Of a stretch of 16,483 nucleotides of DNA, positions 8,065 through 15,626 are shown piece by piece. Location: positions 1 through 16,483 of the forward strand of contig RZYX01000041.1 in NCBI GenBank assembly GCA_009930155.1, read 5' to 3'. Made by a program: the position numbers and the translations under genes. The notes below the pieces were generated by a model. The model was not told where the DNA came from. It made no database searches and saw only the letters and a list, made by a program, of their open reading frames with translations. Source of the DNA: Clostridia bacterium. Its GTDB lineage: Bacteria; Bacillota_A; Clostridia; Oscillospirales; Acutalibacteraceae. The first letter of the stretch is position 1; the number at the start of each line of letters is the position of its first letter.

Positions 8065-9030
8065 TTAATTAAACAATGTCGAAATAGGTTTGTTCTCATA
8101 AATTCTGTCTATAGCTTCTGCAAAAACAGGAGCAACAGGCAGGATTTTCATTTTTTCTATTCTTTTTTCTGGTGGTTGATATATTGTATCAAGAATTACA
8201 AGCTCTTTTATAACGCTTTGCTCAATTTTTTCGATTGCAGAGCCTGAAAGTACGCCATGTGTTGCACAGGCATAAACTTCTCTTGCACCACCAATATCTA
8301 TTACTGCTTTTGCCGCATGGCAAAGTGTTCCCGCTGTATCAATCATGTCATCAACTATAATAACCGTTTTGCCTCTAACGTTACCAATAATATTCATGAC
8401 TTCAGATACATTTGCCTTTGGACGGCGTTTGTCAATAATTGCAATGGGTGCATCAAATCGCTGTGCAAAACTTCTTGCCCTTGTTACAGAGCCAAAATCA
8501 GGAGATACGATAACGATTTCACCTAAAACGTCTTTAAATTTGTTTGCAAAGTAAGGGGCTAAAACAGAGCCACCAAGCAAATGGTCAACAGGTACGCTAA
8601 AAAAGCCCTGAATTTGTGGTGCGTGTAAATCCATTGTAAGAACTCTGTCTGCACCGGCACAGGTTACAAGGTCGGCAACAAGTTTTGCAGAAATAGGGTC
8701 CCTTGCCTTTGCTTGTCTGTCTTGCCGTGCATAGCCAAAATAGGGCATAACAGCTGTTACTCTTGCTGCGGATGAGCGTTTGCAAGCATCACACATAAGA
8801 GCAAGCTCCATTAAATTGTCGTTAACGGGTGAACTGGTAGATTGAACTATAAAGGTGTCGGAGCCTCGTACAGACTCGCCAATTGAAATGGAGATTTCAC
8901 CATCACTAAAGGTGGATATTTTAGATTTGCTAAGTTGTAGACCAATACCATTTGCAATGTCACGGGCAACCTCGGGATTGGAATTACAGCTAAAAATCTT
9001 GATGTCTTTACCGTGAATGCTCAAAATCAA
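8065..9030 (-). CDS. prs: Ribose-phosphate pyrophosphokinase (PRPP synthetase), TTG start
   Basis: This 321-residue enzyme makes PRPP from ribose-5-phosphate and ATP, feeding purine, pyrimidine, histidine and NAD synthesis. It shows the family N-terminus (HGKDIKIFSCNSNPEVA), FSDGE (41-45), PYFGYARQDRQ (96-106), DLHAPQIQGFF with His 136, the flexible-loop Lys-Arg near 201-202, and the PRPP-binding loop VDDMIDTAGT (226-235). The start codon is TTG at 9030-9028; GGAAAGG lies about five bases upstream and no ATG is available before the conserved block. Two small deviations are FSC for the usual FSG and DFGSVTRAR for the usual D-x-GGVTRAR. It sits between glmU and pth. Confidence 0.96.
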   Translation of the reverse strand: MILSIHGKDIKIFSCNSNPEVARDIANGIGLQLSKSKISTFSDGEISISIGESVRGSDTFIVQSTSSPVNDNLMELALMCDACKRSSAARVTAVMPYFGYARQDRQAKARDPISAKLVADLVTCAGADRVLTMDLHAPQIQGFFSVPVDHLLGGSVLAPYFANKFKDVLGEIVIVSPDFGSVTRARSFAQRFDAPIAIIDKRRPKANVSEVMNIIGNVRGKTVIIVDDMIDTAGTLCHAAKAVIDIGGAREVYACATHGVLSGSAIEKIEQSVIKELVILDTIYQPPEKRIEKMKILPVAPVFAEAIDRIYENKPISTLFN

Positions 9031-9139
9031 TACGACCTTTCCACAGCTTTTTTATTTTTATACAATTATATTAAAGAGTTACGATATATCTGCACATTGC
9101 CAAAATGCGGTTCATAAAACCCTAATAATTGCTTTGATA
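9031..9139. other. Gap between glmU and prs without a clear promoter
   Basis: The 109 bases hold an AT-rich segment with a minus-strand TATAAT-like box but no convincing -35 at proper spacing, and a weak GCA/TGC hairpin near the glmU stop. Nothing here proves separate transcription of prs. Read-through from glmU, possibly modified by the weak hairpin, is equally likely. Confidence 0.4.
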
Positions 9140-10525
9140 TTATTCCATGTTTTTAAAAGGTTTTCTTTGCTTTACCCAGCCCTCTTTGTTTGTTTGTTTT
9201 GCTCTTGCGATAGAAAGTGAATATTCGGGTACATCTTCGGTTATTGTTGCTCCAGCAGCTATATATGAATATGTTCCAACGGTTACAGGCGCAATAAGAT
9301 TTGTGTTGCAACCTATAAAAGCATTGTCGTTTACAGTTGTTCTGGTTTTGTTTTTGCCGTCATAGTTAACTGTTAGGCTGCCACAACCAAAGTTTACACC
9401 CTTGCCTATATCTGAATCGCCAACATATGTTAGGTGAGGGAGCTTTGTTCCGCTACCAAGCACAGAGTTTTTAACTTCTACAAAATTGCCGATATGAACA
9501 TTTTCTCCAACATGTGAGTTTGGACGAATGTGTGCATATGGACCGGCATCTGCTCCATTTTCAACAACAGAACTTTCTATTTGAACATTTACAAGCTTTA
9601 CATTATCTTTTATTACGCTATTATCAATCAAGCAGTTTGGGCCAAGCTCACAGTATTCGCCAACGCTTGTTTTGCCTCTTAAAATTGTGTTTGGTAAAAT
9701 TGTTGTTCCTTTGCCAACGGTTACACCGTCACAAACTATTACGCCATCTATGCAAGGAATGTCAACTCCTGAGAACATAAGGGCTCTTAAGCTCTCTTGT
9801 CTTGCAATTTCGTTAAGCTCCATAAGCTGTAACCTGTCGTTTGCACCCAATACGACACTTGAATTATCTGTAATGAATGCCGATGCTTTTTCGCCAATTC
9901 GCTTTATGGATTCTATCGCATCAGTAAGATAGTATTCGCCCTGGTCGTTTTCTGGCTTTAGATGAGAAAGAGCAAACAAAAGATCCTTGCTCCTAAACCA
10001 ATAAACACCAGAGTTTACTTCATGTATTGTCTTTTCGTCTTCTGTTGCATCTCGTTGCTCAACAATTTTTGCAATGTCACATTTGTGATTCCTTACAATT
10101 CTGCCATAACCCATTGGGTTTTCCACATAAGCAGAAACAACTGTAACAGCACTATTTGTTGCAATATGCTGATTTAAAGATTCTTCGATTGTAATTTCAT
10201 CAATCAAAGGTGCATCGCCGTTAAGGATAAGTACATTCTCTGCACCACTTTGCCTTATAAATTCTGTAGCCTGCATAACAGCGTGGCCAGTACCAAGTCT
10301 TTCGCTTTGAACTGCATAGGAAAAATCCTCACCCATATGTTCACGCACAAGCTCACCTGTGTGTCCGGTCACTATACATATATCGTTTACGCCACTTTCG
10401 ATTACAACTTCAGCGACCCAGTTAATCATAGGTTTAAACAAAACTTTTGACAAAACCTTTGAGTAATCTGACTTCATTCTTTTTCCTTCGCCAGCGGCAA
10501 GAATAACTGCACAAGTGCTACCCAT
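9140..10525 (-). CDS. glmU: Bifunctional UDP-GlcNAc pyrophosphorylase / GlcN-1-P acetyltransferase
   Basis: This 461-residue GlmU performs the last two steps of UDP-GlcNAc synthesis for peptidoglycan and teichoic acids. The N-terminal uridyltransferase domain carries the nucleotide-binding LAAGEGKRMKS (9-19), RLGTGHA (76-82) and Asp 104 in LNGDAPL. A linker near 230-250 leads into a left-handed beta-helix of hexapeptide repeats. The acetyltransferase site includes RPNSHVGENVHIGNFVE and the catalytic-type His 364 in PHLTYVGDSDIG, followed by NYDGKNK. Length matches typical GlmU. The minus-strand ATG at 10525 has AGGAGG seven bases upstream. It lies 31 bases after galU, so the two sugar-nucleotide genes are probably co-transcribed. 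Confidence 0.97.
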   Translation of the reverse strand: MGSTCAVILAAGEGKRMKSDYSKVLSKVLFKPMINWVAEVVIESGVNDICIVTGHTGELVREHMGEDFSYAVQSERLGTGHAVMQATEFIRQSGAENVLILNGDAPLIDEITIEESLNQHIATNSAVTVVSAYVENPMGYGRIVRNHKCDIAKIVEQRDATEDEKTIHEVNSGVYWFRSKDLLFALSHLKPENDQGEYYLTDAIESIKRIGEKASAFITDNSSVVLGANDRLQLMELNEIARQESLRALMFSGVDIPCIDGVIVCDGVTVGKGTTILPNTILRGKTSVGEYCELGPNCLIDNSVIKDNVKLVNVQIESSVVENGADAGPYAHIRPNSHVGENVHIGNFVEVKNSVLGSGTKLPHLTYVGDSDIGKGVNFGCGSLTVNYDGKNKTRTTVNDNAFIGCNTNLIAPVTVGTYSYIAAGATITEDVPEYSLSIARAKQTNKEGWVKQRKPFKNME

Positions 10526-10556
10526 ATAATATCCTCCTAAAGATACTGATAATTTT

Positions 10557-11432
10557 TTATATGTTACCTACAAGTTCTTTTAAGTATGCTTTGAATTCGT
10601 CTCCAATTTCAGGGTGAGATAGAGCAACTTCACAGTTGGCTTTTAGTATTCCCACTTTATTTCCCATGTCATAACGAGTTCCAATAAAATCAAGTGCATT
10701 AAGCTTGCCTTGACGGGCAAGGGTTGCCATTGCTTCTGTTAAATAAAGCTCGCCATCCCTGCTGTCTGGTTTACTTGATTCTATAAGGGAGAAAATCTCA
10801 GGAGGTAAAACGACTCTGCCAAGGATTGCAAAGCAAGACATTATTTGATCCTGTGTAGGCTTTTCTATAATATTATGGCACTGCATGAGATTATCTTTAA
10901 GTGGAGAAACATCAAGAGAGGAATATTTTAAAATATCTTCTTTAGGAACTTCTTTAACACCAACAACACCCTTGCCAAACTCCTCGTAAGCTCTGCAAAG
11001 CTGTGCTGTTACAGGGTCTTCAGAAATAATTACATCATCACCATACATAACAACAAATGGCTCGTTGCCAATAAATGAGCGGGCACATAAAACAGCGTGA
11101 CCAAGCCCTTTTGTTTCTTTTTGCCTTAAAAAGTATATGTTGGCGAGCCTTGAAACTGCCACAACATCTTCATAAATTTTTTCTTTACCATTTGCACTTT
11201 TAAGTCTTGTTTCAAGCTCAAAGGAATGGTCAAAATGGTCTTCGATAGCACCTTTGCCACGGTTTGTGATTATAAGAATTTCTTCAATTCCAGATGTAAC
11301 TGCCTCTTCAACGATGTATTGAATTGCTGGCTTATCAACAATGTTTAGCATCTCTTTAGGCACAGCTTTTGATGCTGGCAAAACTCTTGTTCCAAGTCCT
11401 GCTGCGGGGATAATTGCTTTTCTTATTTTCAT
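10557..11432 (-). CDS. galU: UTP-glucose-1-phosphate uridylyltransferase
   Basis: The 291-residue protein is GalU, which makes UDP-glucose from UTP and glucose-1-phosphate for glycolipids, teichoic acids and polysaccharides. The signature AAGLGTRVLPASKAVPKEML begins at residue 10; MYGDDVI, NIIEKPT and DGELYLTEAM follow at the expected places. I placed the start at the ATG at 11432 because GGAGG lies seven bases upstream on the minus strand and the motif spacing fits. An in-frame ATG 30 bases upstream would add MHIIINGGFK, which overlaps the ribosome binding site. It is close to both glmU and the RING-like gene, suggesting an envelope-related operon. Confidence 0.95.
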   Translation of the reverse strand: MKIRKAIIPAAGLGTRVLPASKAVPKEMLNIVDKPAIQYIVEEAVTSGIEEILIITNRGKGAIEDHFDHSFELETRLKSANGKEKIYEDVVAVSRLANIYFLRQKETKGLGHAVLCARSFIGNEPFVVMYGDDVIISEDPVTAQLCRAYEEFGKGVVGVKEVPKEDILKYSSLDVSPLKDNLMQCHNIIEKPTQDQIMSCFAILGRVVLPPEIFSLIESSKPDSRDGELYLTEAMATLARQGKLNALDFIGTRYDMGNKVGILKANCEVALSHPEIGDEFKAYLKELVGNI

Positions 11433-11466
11433 TTTAAAGCCTCCGTTAATTATAATATGCATTTAA

Positions 11467-12411
11467 TTATTTTTGGAAATACATTATTGCTTTTTCAATA
11501 TACATAGATATATCAAGTCCTGTTTTTGTAGATATAACAAAAGCAATATTTTCTAAAAAGTAAAAAAGAAAAATCCAAATAATCATATTTGATATTGAAA
11601 CGGATCCTTTTTTCTTTAGGGCTACTTCGTATTCAGAAAAGTTTTGCTTGTCCGCCTTAATATCTTTTATTTCTTTTGTTGCTTTTTTCATATAAAAATA
11701 ATTGCCAAAAAATGCACAAAATAGATTAACGGCAAAGCTAATATAACTTGAAACCTTAAAAGAAAGAGGCGGCTGTGGGAAAAGTGCTAAAAGTTCGCTT
11801 GGTGTTATTGTGGCGGATGCTTGTGCAACAACAGCTGAGAACTCTTGGTTATAATTAATAACATCCATTGTAAAAACTATTGGAATAATAAATGTAAAAA
11901 TAGCAAGAATTGACCCAATTGCATTCATTTTACGATAAAACAACCATGGAATAGGAAAGAAAAATGCAGCCCAATTCCAGCTGACTTTTTGATTGGCACG
12001 ACCCATTCTATAAAACTTTGGAATATATTTATGCTTGTTTTTTCCTATATATTCGCCATACTCCATAACTTTAAGGTCGCCGATTAGCTCTTCGCCATCA
12101 ATGGGTCTAAGCCCGCCCATTTTCATTAGCTCATCTTCATTAAAAGGAAACGCTTCGTTTGAGAAGATTTTAGTTTTGTTAGTGTTAACGGATTCAGTAG
12201 GAGTAGGTGTAGCCTTTGGAGCTTGAGGTATATCAACAAGCGGACTTACCCAAACAAATCCTTCTTTGTGCTTATCTGCATTTGCACAGGAACCAGACTC
12301 TGCAAAACAGTTTCTGTGATGTGGAGTTCCGCACTTTGGGCAGACAACAACATCATCATTTTCTCCAAAAATAGAACCGCAAACAGGACACGGTAAGCAT
12401 TCATATTTCAT
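11467..12411 (-). CDS. Membrane protein with N-terminal RING-like zinc finger and DUF2628-like domain
   Basis: This 314-residue protein starts with a zinc-binding pattern: Cys 8-x2-Cys 11, Cys 24-x2-Cys 27, His 31/His 32, Cys 35 and Cys 42, resembling the prokaryotic RING-finger family 1. A low-complexity linker rich in Pro/Thr (about 62-80) follows. The C-terminal part includes NKHKYIPKFYRMG and WNWAAFFFPIPWLFYRKM, typical of DUF2628-type membrane proteins. Hydrophobic spans lie at about 147-158, 164-184, 222-241 and 274-294. No signal peptide is seen, so the finger is probably cytoplasmic. GAAGGTGG lies seven bases upstream of the start. It is the first gene of the leftward run, 34 bases before galU. 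Function is unknown; a role at the membrane or envelope is inference from context. Confidence 0.75.
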   Translation of the reverse strand: MKYECLPCPVCGSIFGENDDVVVCPKCGTPHHRNCFAESGSCANADKHKEGFVWVSPLVDIPQAPKATPTPTESVNTNKTKIFSNEAFPFNEDELMKMGGLRPIDGEELIGDLKVMEYGEYIGKNKHKYIPKFYRMGRANQKVSWNWAAFFFPIPWLFYRKMNAIGSILAIFTFIIPIVFTMDVINYNQEFSAVVAQASATITPSELLALFPQPPLSFKVSSYISFAVNLFCAFFGNYFYMKKATKEIKDIKADKQNFSEYEVALKKKGSVSISNMIIWIFLFYFLENIAFVISTKTGLDISMYIEKAIMYFQK

Positions 12412-12477
12412 GCAATAACCACCTTCAATGAGTTTTAATTTATATAAGGATATCTTAAAAACATATTTAATATTATG

Positions 12478-12506
12478 ATTATATCCTTTTTTACATCAAA
12501 CTTCAA
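12478..12506 (-). promoter_or_regulatory. Promoter for the RING-like gene and galU operon
   Basis: On the minus strand TTGAAG (12506-12501), a 17-base spacer and TATAAT (12483-12478) form a strong sigma-A-type promoter about 67 bases before the ATG at 12411. It is divergent from the prfB promoter. Confidence 0.75.
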
Positions 12507-12560
12507 TTATATTAACCTTTTTTTATGCTATTAATTAATTGTTTTATCCCTAAAAACTTC

Positions 12561-12589
12561 TTTACAAGGAGCGTTGGTTTTAATATAAT
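12561..12589 (+). promoter_or_regulatory. Promoter for prfB
   Basis: TTTACA (12561-12566), a 17-base spacer and TATAAT (12584-12589) closely match the sigma-A consensus. The predicted start site lies about 45 bases before the prfB ATG. Confidence 0.75.
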
Positions 12590-12641
12590 ACTATAATCAA
12601 GTAATATTACCATACTTTTTGATTAAAAGGGAATGATTTTA

Positions 12642-13763
12642 ATGTTGGCGTTTGAAGAATTGCGTCTTAGTCTGCTAGAAAGTGAAAAGCCTCTTTTAGA
12701 AATTAGAGAATCACTTGGTGTTGACGAAATGAAAATAGAGGTTGAAAAATTAGAAGAGCAAGCCGCAGAGGACGGATTTTGGGATGATCTTGACGGAAAC
12801 CAAAAAGTTTTACAGCGTACAAGCCTGCTTAAAAACCGTATTGCTTCGTATGAAAACCTTAAAAGTACTTTTGATGATGCGCTTGTTATGATTGAACTTT
12901 CTAACGAGGAAGAAGACGAATCAATGCTTCCAGAGTGCACACAAAGCGTTGACGATATAAAAAGAGAGCTTGAAAAGCTTACTCTTACCACTTTGCTTTC
13001 TGGCGAGTTTGACAGCAAAAATGCACTGCTCACTTTTCATGCTGGTGCAGGTGGAACAGAGGCGCAGGATTGGGCGTTAATGTTATTTAGAATGTATTCT
13101 CGTTGGGGTGAAAGGCACGGATTTAAAGTTAGTACTCTTGATTTTCTTGACGGTGATGAGGCAGGACTTAAATCTGCTACAATTCTTATTGAGGGCGAGA
13201 ACGCATATGGCTTTTTAAAAAGTGAAACTGGTGTTCACCGTTTGGTTCGAGTTTCTCCGTTTGATTCTTCGGGTCGTAGGCACACATCTTTTGCCTCCCT
13301 TGAAGTTATGCCAGAAATTGATGACACTATTCATGTTGAAATCAGCCCCGATGACATAAAAATAGACTATTATCGTGCAAGTGGAGCGGGCGGACAAAAG
13401 GTTAATAAAACCTCTTCTGCTGTTCGGCTTACACATATTCCAACAGGCATTGTTGTTTCGTGCCAGGTTGAGCGAAGCCAGCACCAAAACAGAGAAGTTG
13501 CAATGCGTATGCTTAAATCTAAGCTTGTTGAAATCAAGGAAAGAGAGCATCTTGAAAAGATTGAAGACATAAAAGGAGACCAAAAAGAAATTGGCTGGGG
13601 CAGCCAGATTCGTTCCTATGTCTTTATGCCTTACACCCTTGCAAAAGACCACCGCACAAACTTTGAAGTGGGTAATATTAATGCTGTTATGGATGGCGAC
13701 CTTGATGGATTTATTAACGCATATCTTAAAATGCAGTCCCTCCAAACTCTCTCAAACGGATAA
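12642..13763 (+). CDS. prfB: Peptide chain release factor 2, single uninterrupted frame
   Basis: This 373-residue protein is RF2, which ends translation at UGA and UAA. It has the N-terminal helical domain, the stop-codon-reading motif SPF (205-207, within RVSPFDSSGRRHTSFAS) and GAGGQ with the catalytic GGQ at 250-252 for peptidyl-tRNA hydrolysis. The many RF2 genes with a programmed +1 frameshift have it near codon 25-26. Here codon 25 is CTT, then GGT, GTT, GAC, with no in-frame stop, so no frameshift is needed. I prefer the ATG at 12642 because AAAGGG lies 10 bases upstream; an ATG at 12633 is only one base from that site. A lipoprotein gene follows without a clear terminator. Confidence 0.95.
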   Translation: MLAFEELRLSLLESEKPLLEIRESLGVDEMKIEVEKLEEQAAEDGFWDDLDGNQKVLQRTSLLKNRIASYENLKSTFDDALVMIELSNEEEDESMLPECTQSVDDIKRELEKLTLTTLLSGEFDSKNALLTFHAGAGGTEAQDWALMLFRMYSRWGERHGFKVSTLDFLDGDEAGLKSATILIEGENAYGFLKSETGVHRLVRVSPFDSSGRRHTSFASLEVMPEIDDTIHVEISPDDIKIDYYRASGAGGQKVNKTSSAVRLTHIPTGIVVSCQVERSQHQNREVAMRMLKSKLVEIKEREHLEKIEDIKGDQKEIGWGSQIRSYVFMPYTLAKDHRTNFEVGNINAVMDGDLDGFINAYLKMQSLQTLSNG

Positions 13764-13828
13764 GCCTTAAAGCTTGCATTTGGTTTGCTGCAAAGGGTAG
13801 CTAATCCGTCTTCAAGGAGTTAAAAGTT

Positions 13829-14248
13829 ATGAAAAACCTTATTAGATACTTTATCCCATTTGAATTGACTTTAATAATGTTGTTTTCAGGATGTTCACCT
13901 GCTAAGATGGATTCTGATTTATCAATAAACGAAAAAATCCAAAACTATACAACTGAACACTCTGAATTGTTATTAGACGAGGTAACGCTTTCTTGGGACA
14001 ATGTCCTTATTGACTCTGCATACGGTGTAGAAACAGCCCTTGAGAAATTGGAAATTTCAAACCGTTCCGTCGTCCATAGTATTCCATATGAAGATGAAAA
14101 AATAGTTTTGGCTTTTATTCGTGATGATTTGATTGTTTCATATACCATAGTTGACTTTAAAAAAGGAACAGCGTCTGACTATATCCAAAATTATTTATAT
14201 CAAAATACAGGTGAAATGTACCCAAAAGGCACCGTGTTCAAAAAATGA
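13829..14248 (+). CDS. Small predicted lipoprotein of unknown function
   Basis: This 139-residue protein begins MKNLIRYFIPFELTLIMLFSGC, with an FSGC lipobox placing Cys 22 as the lipid-modified residue after signal peptidase II cleavage. Glu 12 within the hydrophobic stretch is unusual but tolerated. The mature part is mixed alpha/beta and acidic, with no recognised catalytic motif; it ends with EMYPKGTVFKK. AAGGAG lies about nine bases upstream. The 65-base gap after prfB has no clear terminator, so it may be read through from prfB. It is presumably anchored on the outer face of the membrane. I do not recognise its family, and a more specific function would be a guess. Confidence 0.7.
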   Translation: MKNLIRYFIPFELTLIMLFSGCSPAKMDSDLSINEKIQNYTTEHSELLLDEVTLSWDNVLIDSAYGVETALEKLEISNRSVVHSIPYEDEKIVLAFIRDDLIVSYTIVDFKKGTASDYIQNYLYQNTGEMYPKGTVFKK

Positions 14249-14255
14249 TGCTTTA

Positions 14256-14282
14256 AGCTACAAACACACTGTTTTTGTGGCT
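14256..14282 (+). terminator. Weak hairpin downstream of the lipoprotein gene
   Basis: AGCTACAAA (14256-14264) can pair with TTTGTGGCT (14274-14282), nine base pairs with one G-T wobble, around a nine-base loop. There is no T-run after it, so termination may be inefficient or it may only stabilise the mRNA. Confidence 0.3.
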
Positions 14283-14409
14283 CAAATGAAGTAAATTTAT
14301 AGATAATACTTAAATTCACTTAGGAAGAAACACTTTGCCATCCGCTATCTTTTTGTTGTTAACATATTAGTGTATCATTTAAAAGTGTGTTTGGCTTGGC
14401 AGATTTTTA

Positions 14410-14438
14410 TTGACTTGTAGCAGTGTTGCTGTTATAAT
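14410..14438 (+). promoter_or_regulatory. Strong promoter for rpsF-ssb-rpsR
   Basis: TTGACT (14410-14415), a 17-base spacer and TATAAT (14433-14438) are near-consensus. The predicted transcript begins near 14445 and carries a leader of about 90 bases before rpsF. Confidence 0.85.
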
Positions 14439-14446
14439 ATTATTTC

Positions 14447-14508
14447 GCTATGTATCTATATTTATTGTATAGATATTAGCAATCCTTGCTCCTAGAACCT
14501 TTAGGGGC
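14447..14508 (+). promoter_or_regulatory. Possible structured leader of the rpsF operon
   Basis: Two stems can form in the predicted 5' UTR. The first pairs GCTA (14447-14450) and TATCTATA (14453-14460) with TATAGATA (14468-14475) and TAGC (14477-14480). The second pairs GCTCCTA (14488-14494) with TAGGGGC (14502-14508) around the loop GAACCTT. Autogenous control by the S6:S18 complex through an rpsF leader is known in many bacteria. The CCG triplet that I recall as part of the usual recognition motif is not present between 14440 and 14535, so this may be a divergent form or simply a structured UTR. AAGGAGG at 14519-14525 is the ribosome binding site. Confidence 0.4.
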
Positions 14509-14535
14509 CAAAGACCAGAAGGAGGTGCTTTAATA

Positions 14536-14823
14536 ATGTCAGAAAACAAGAACTATGAAGCTATGTTGGTTTTTTCACTTAAAAATGGTGATGATGCCGT
14601 ACAGGAGTTGGTAGCAAAGTTTAAGGATTTGATTGAAAAGAACGGTAAAATCGAAACTGCCGATGAATGGGGTAAGCGCAGGCTTGCATATCCAATCAAC
14701 GACGAAATCGACGGATACTATGTTCTCATCAATTTCTCAGCTGCTCCCGAGTTCCCAGCTGAATTTGAGCGTATTCTCAAAATCACAGACGGCGTACTTC
14801 GTTATATGAACATAGCGAAGTAA
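14536..14823 (+). CDS. rpsF: Ribosomal protein bS6
   Basis: This 95-residue protein is S6 of the small subunit, which binds S18 and 16S rRNA in the platform. The N-terminal NYEAMLVF strand, the WGKRRLAYPINDEIDGYYVL core and the conserved FERILKITDGVLRYM helix are present, and length fits the family. AAGGAGG lies 10 bases upstream. It is followed after 16 bases by ssb and then rpsR, the widely conserved rpsF-ssb-rpsR operon, so transcription is presumably from the promoter at 14410-14438. Confidence 0.96.
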   Translation: MSENKNYEAMLVFSLKNGDDAVQELVAKFKDLIEKNGKIETADEWGKRRLAYPINDEIDGYYVLINFSAAPEFPAEFERILKITDGVLRYMNIAK

Positions 14824-14839
14824 TTTAGGAGGATGTAAA

Positions 14840-15289
14840 ATGTTAAATTGTGCAGTAATTATGGGTAGGCTAACCGCAGACCCCGAGCTCCGCACAACAA
14901 ACACGGGGCTCTCCGTAACATCCTTTACCGTTGCTGTTGACCGTTCATTCGTAAAAGCAGGAGAAGAGAGAAAAGCCGATTTTATCAATGTTGTTGCATG
15001 GCGTAACACCGCGGATTTTGTCACTCGCTATTTCCACAAAGGTTCAATGATTGCAGTTCAAGGTTCTATCCAAACTCGTAATTATGAGGACAAGCAGGGA
15101 AATAAGCGTACAGCCTTTGAAATCGTAGCAAGCGATATAAGCTTTTGCGGTTCAAAGAATGAAGGTGGCACATCATCTGCTGGAGTTCCTTCCGTTGCAG
15201 CTGCTGCAAGCGCTCCATCTCAATCATTCTCAACTGCCGGTTCAGGCGACTTTGAAACGCTTGACGGTGACGAAGAACTTCCTTTCTAG
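14840..15289 (+). CDS. ssb: Single-stranded DNA-binding protein
   Basis: This 149-residue protein is SSB. It coats single-stranded DNA and recruits replication and repair enzymes. The OB-fold covers about residues 1-105, with MGRLTADPELRTTNTGLSVT and FINVVAWRNTADF as clear family blocks. A disordered linker rich in Ser, Ala and Gly (about 110-138) leads to the acidic tip ending EELPF, the docking tail for partner proteins. AGGAGG precedes the ATG. It sits between the two ribosomal genes, as usual in Firmicutes. Confidence 0.96.
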   Translation: MLNCAVIMGRLTADPELRTTNTGLSVTSFTVAVDRSFVKAGEERKADFINVVAWRNTADFVTRYFHKGSMIAVQGSIQTRNYEDKQGNKRTAFEIVASDISFCGSKNEGGTSSAGVPSVAAAASAPSQSFSTAGSGDFETLDGDEELPF

Positions 15290-15334
15290 CAACTCGGTAA
15301 AAATCATCACAATTTTATAAGGAGGTAATCAATA

Positions 15335-15580
15335 ATGGCATACGAAAAAAACGATAGACATAATAATAGGAAAGCTCGCAAAAAAGTCTGTGCTTTCTGT
15401 GTTGATAAAGTTGAAACAATTGACTATAAAGACATTAACCGTCTTCGCAGATTTACATCTGATAGGGCAAAGATTCTTCCTCGCAGAGTAACAGGAACAT
15501 GTGCTTCACATCAGCGTGAACTCACAACTGCTATTAAGCGTGCAAGACATGTTGCGCTTCTACCTTACACAACAGACTAA
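15335..15580 (+). CDS. rpsR: Ribosomal protein bS18
   Basis: This 81-residue protein is S18, the partner of S6 in the 30S platform. [20 protein letters not shown], then [20 protein letters not shown] and the basic C-terminal [18 protein letters not shown] end (here [14 protein letters not shown]) are diagnostic. Two cysteines near the N-terminus (CAFC) and one in TGTC resemble the zinc-binding variety of S18, although no fourth ligand is certain. AAGGAGG lies upstream of the ATG. The gene ends just before a strong terminator. Confidence 0.96.
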   Translation: MAYEKNDRHNNRKARKKVCAFCVDKVETIDYKDINRLRRFTSDRAKILPRRVTGTCASHQRELTTAIKRARHVALLPYTTD

Positions 15581-15595
15581 TTTAATTTGGTTTTT

Positions 15596-15626
15596 AAAAC
15601 ACCGACTATTACTGTCGGTGTTTTTT
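15596..15626 (+). terminator. Intrinsic terminator of rpsF-ssb-rpsR
   Basis: AAAACACCGAC (15596-15606) pairs with GTCGGTGTTTT (15614-15624) around a seven-base loop and runs into a T-tract. It is 16 bases after the rpsR stop. Confidence 0.92.

Noticed and set aside
12623..13033. Serine-rich minus-strand frame opposite the prfB start
   Set aside because: Serine-rich translation is the expected shadow of glutamate- and leucine-rich codons; no start signals.
13215..13745. Minus-strand open frame of 176 codons within prfB
   Set aside because: It is antisense to the conserved catalytic half of RF2 and has no supporting signals.
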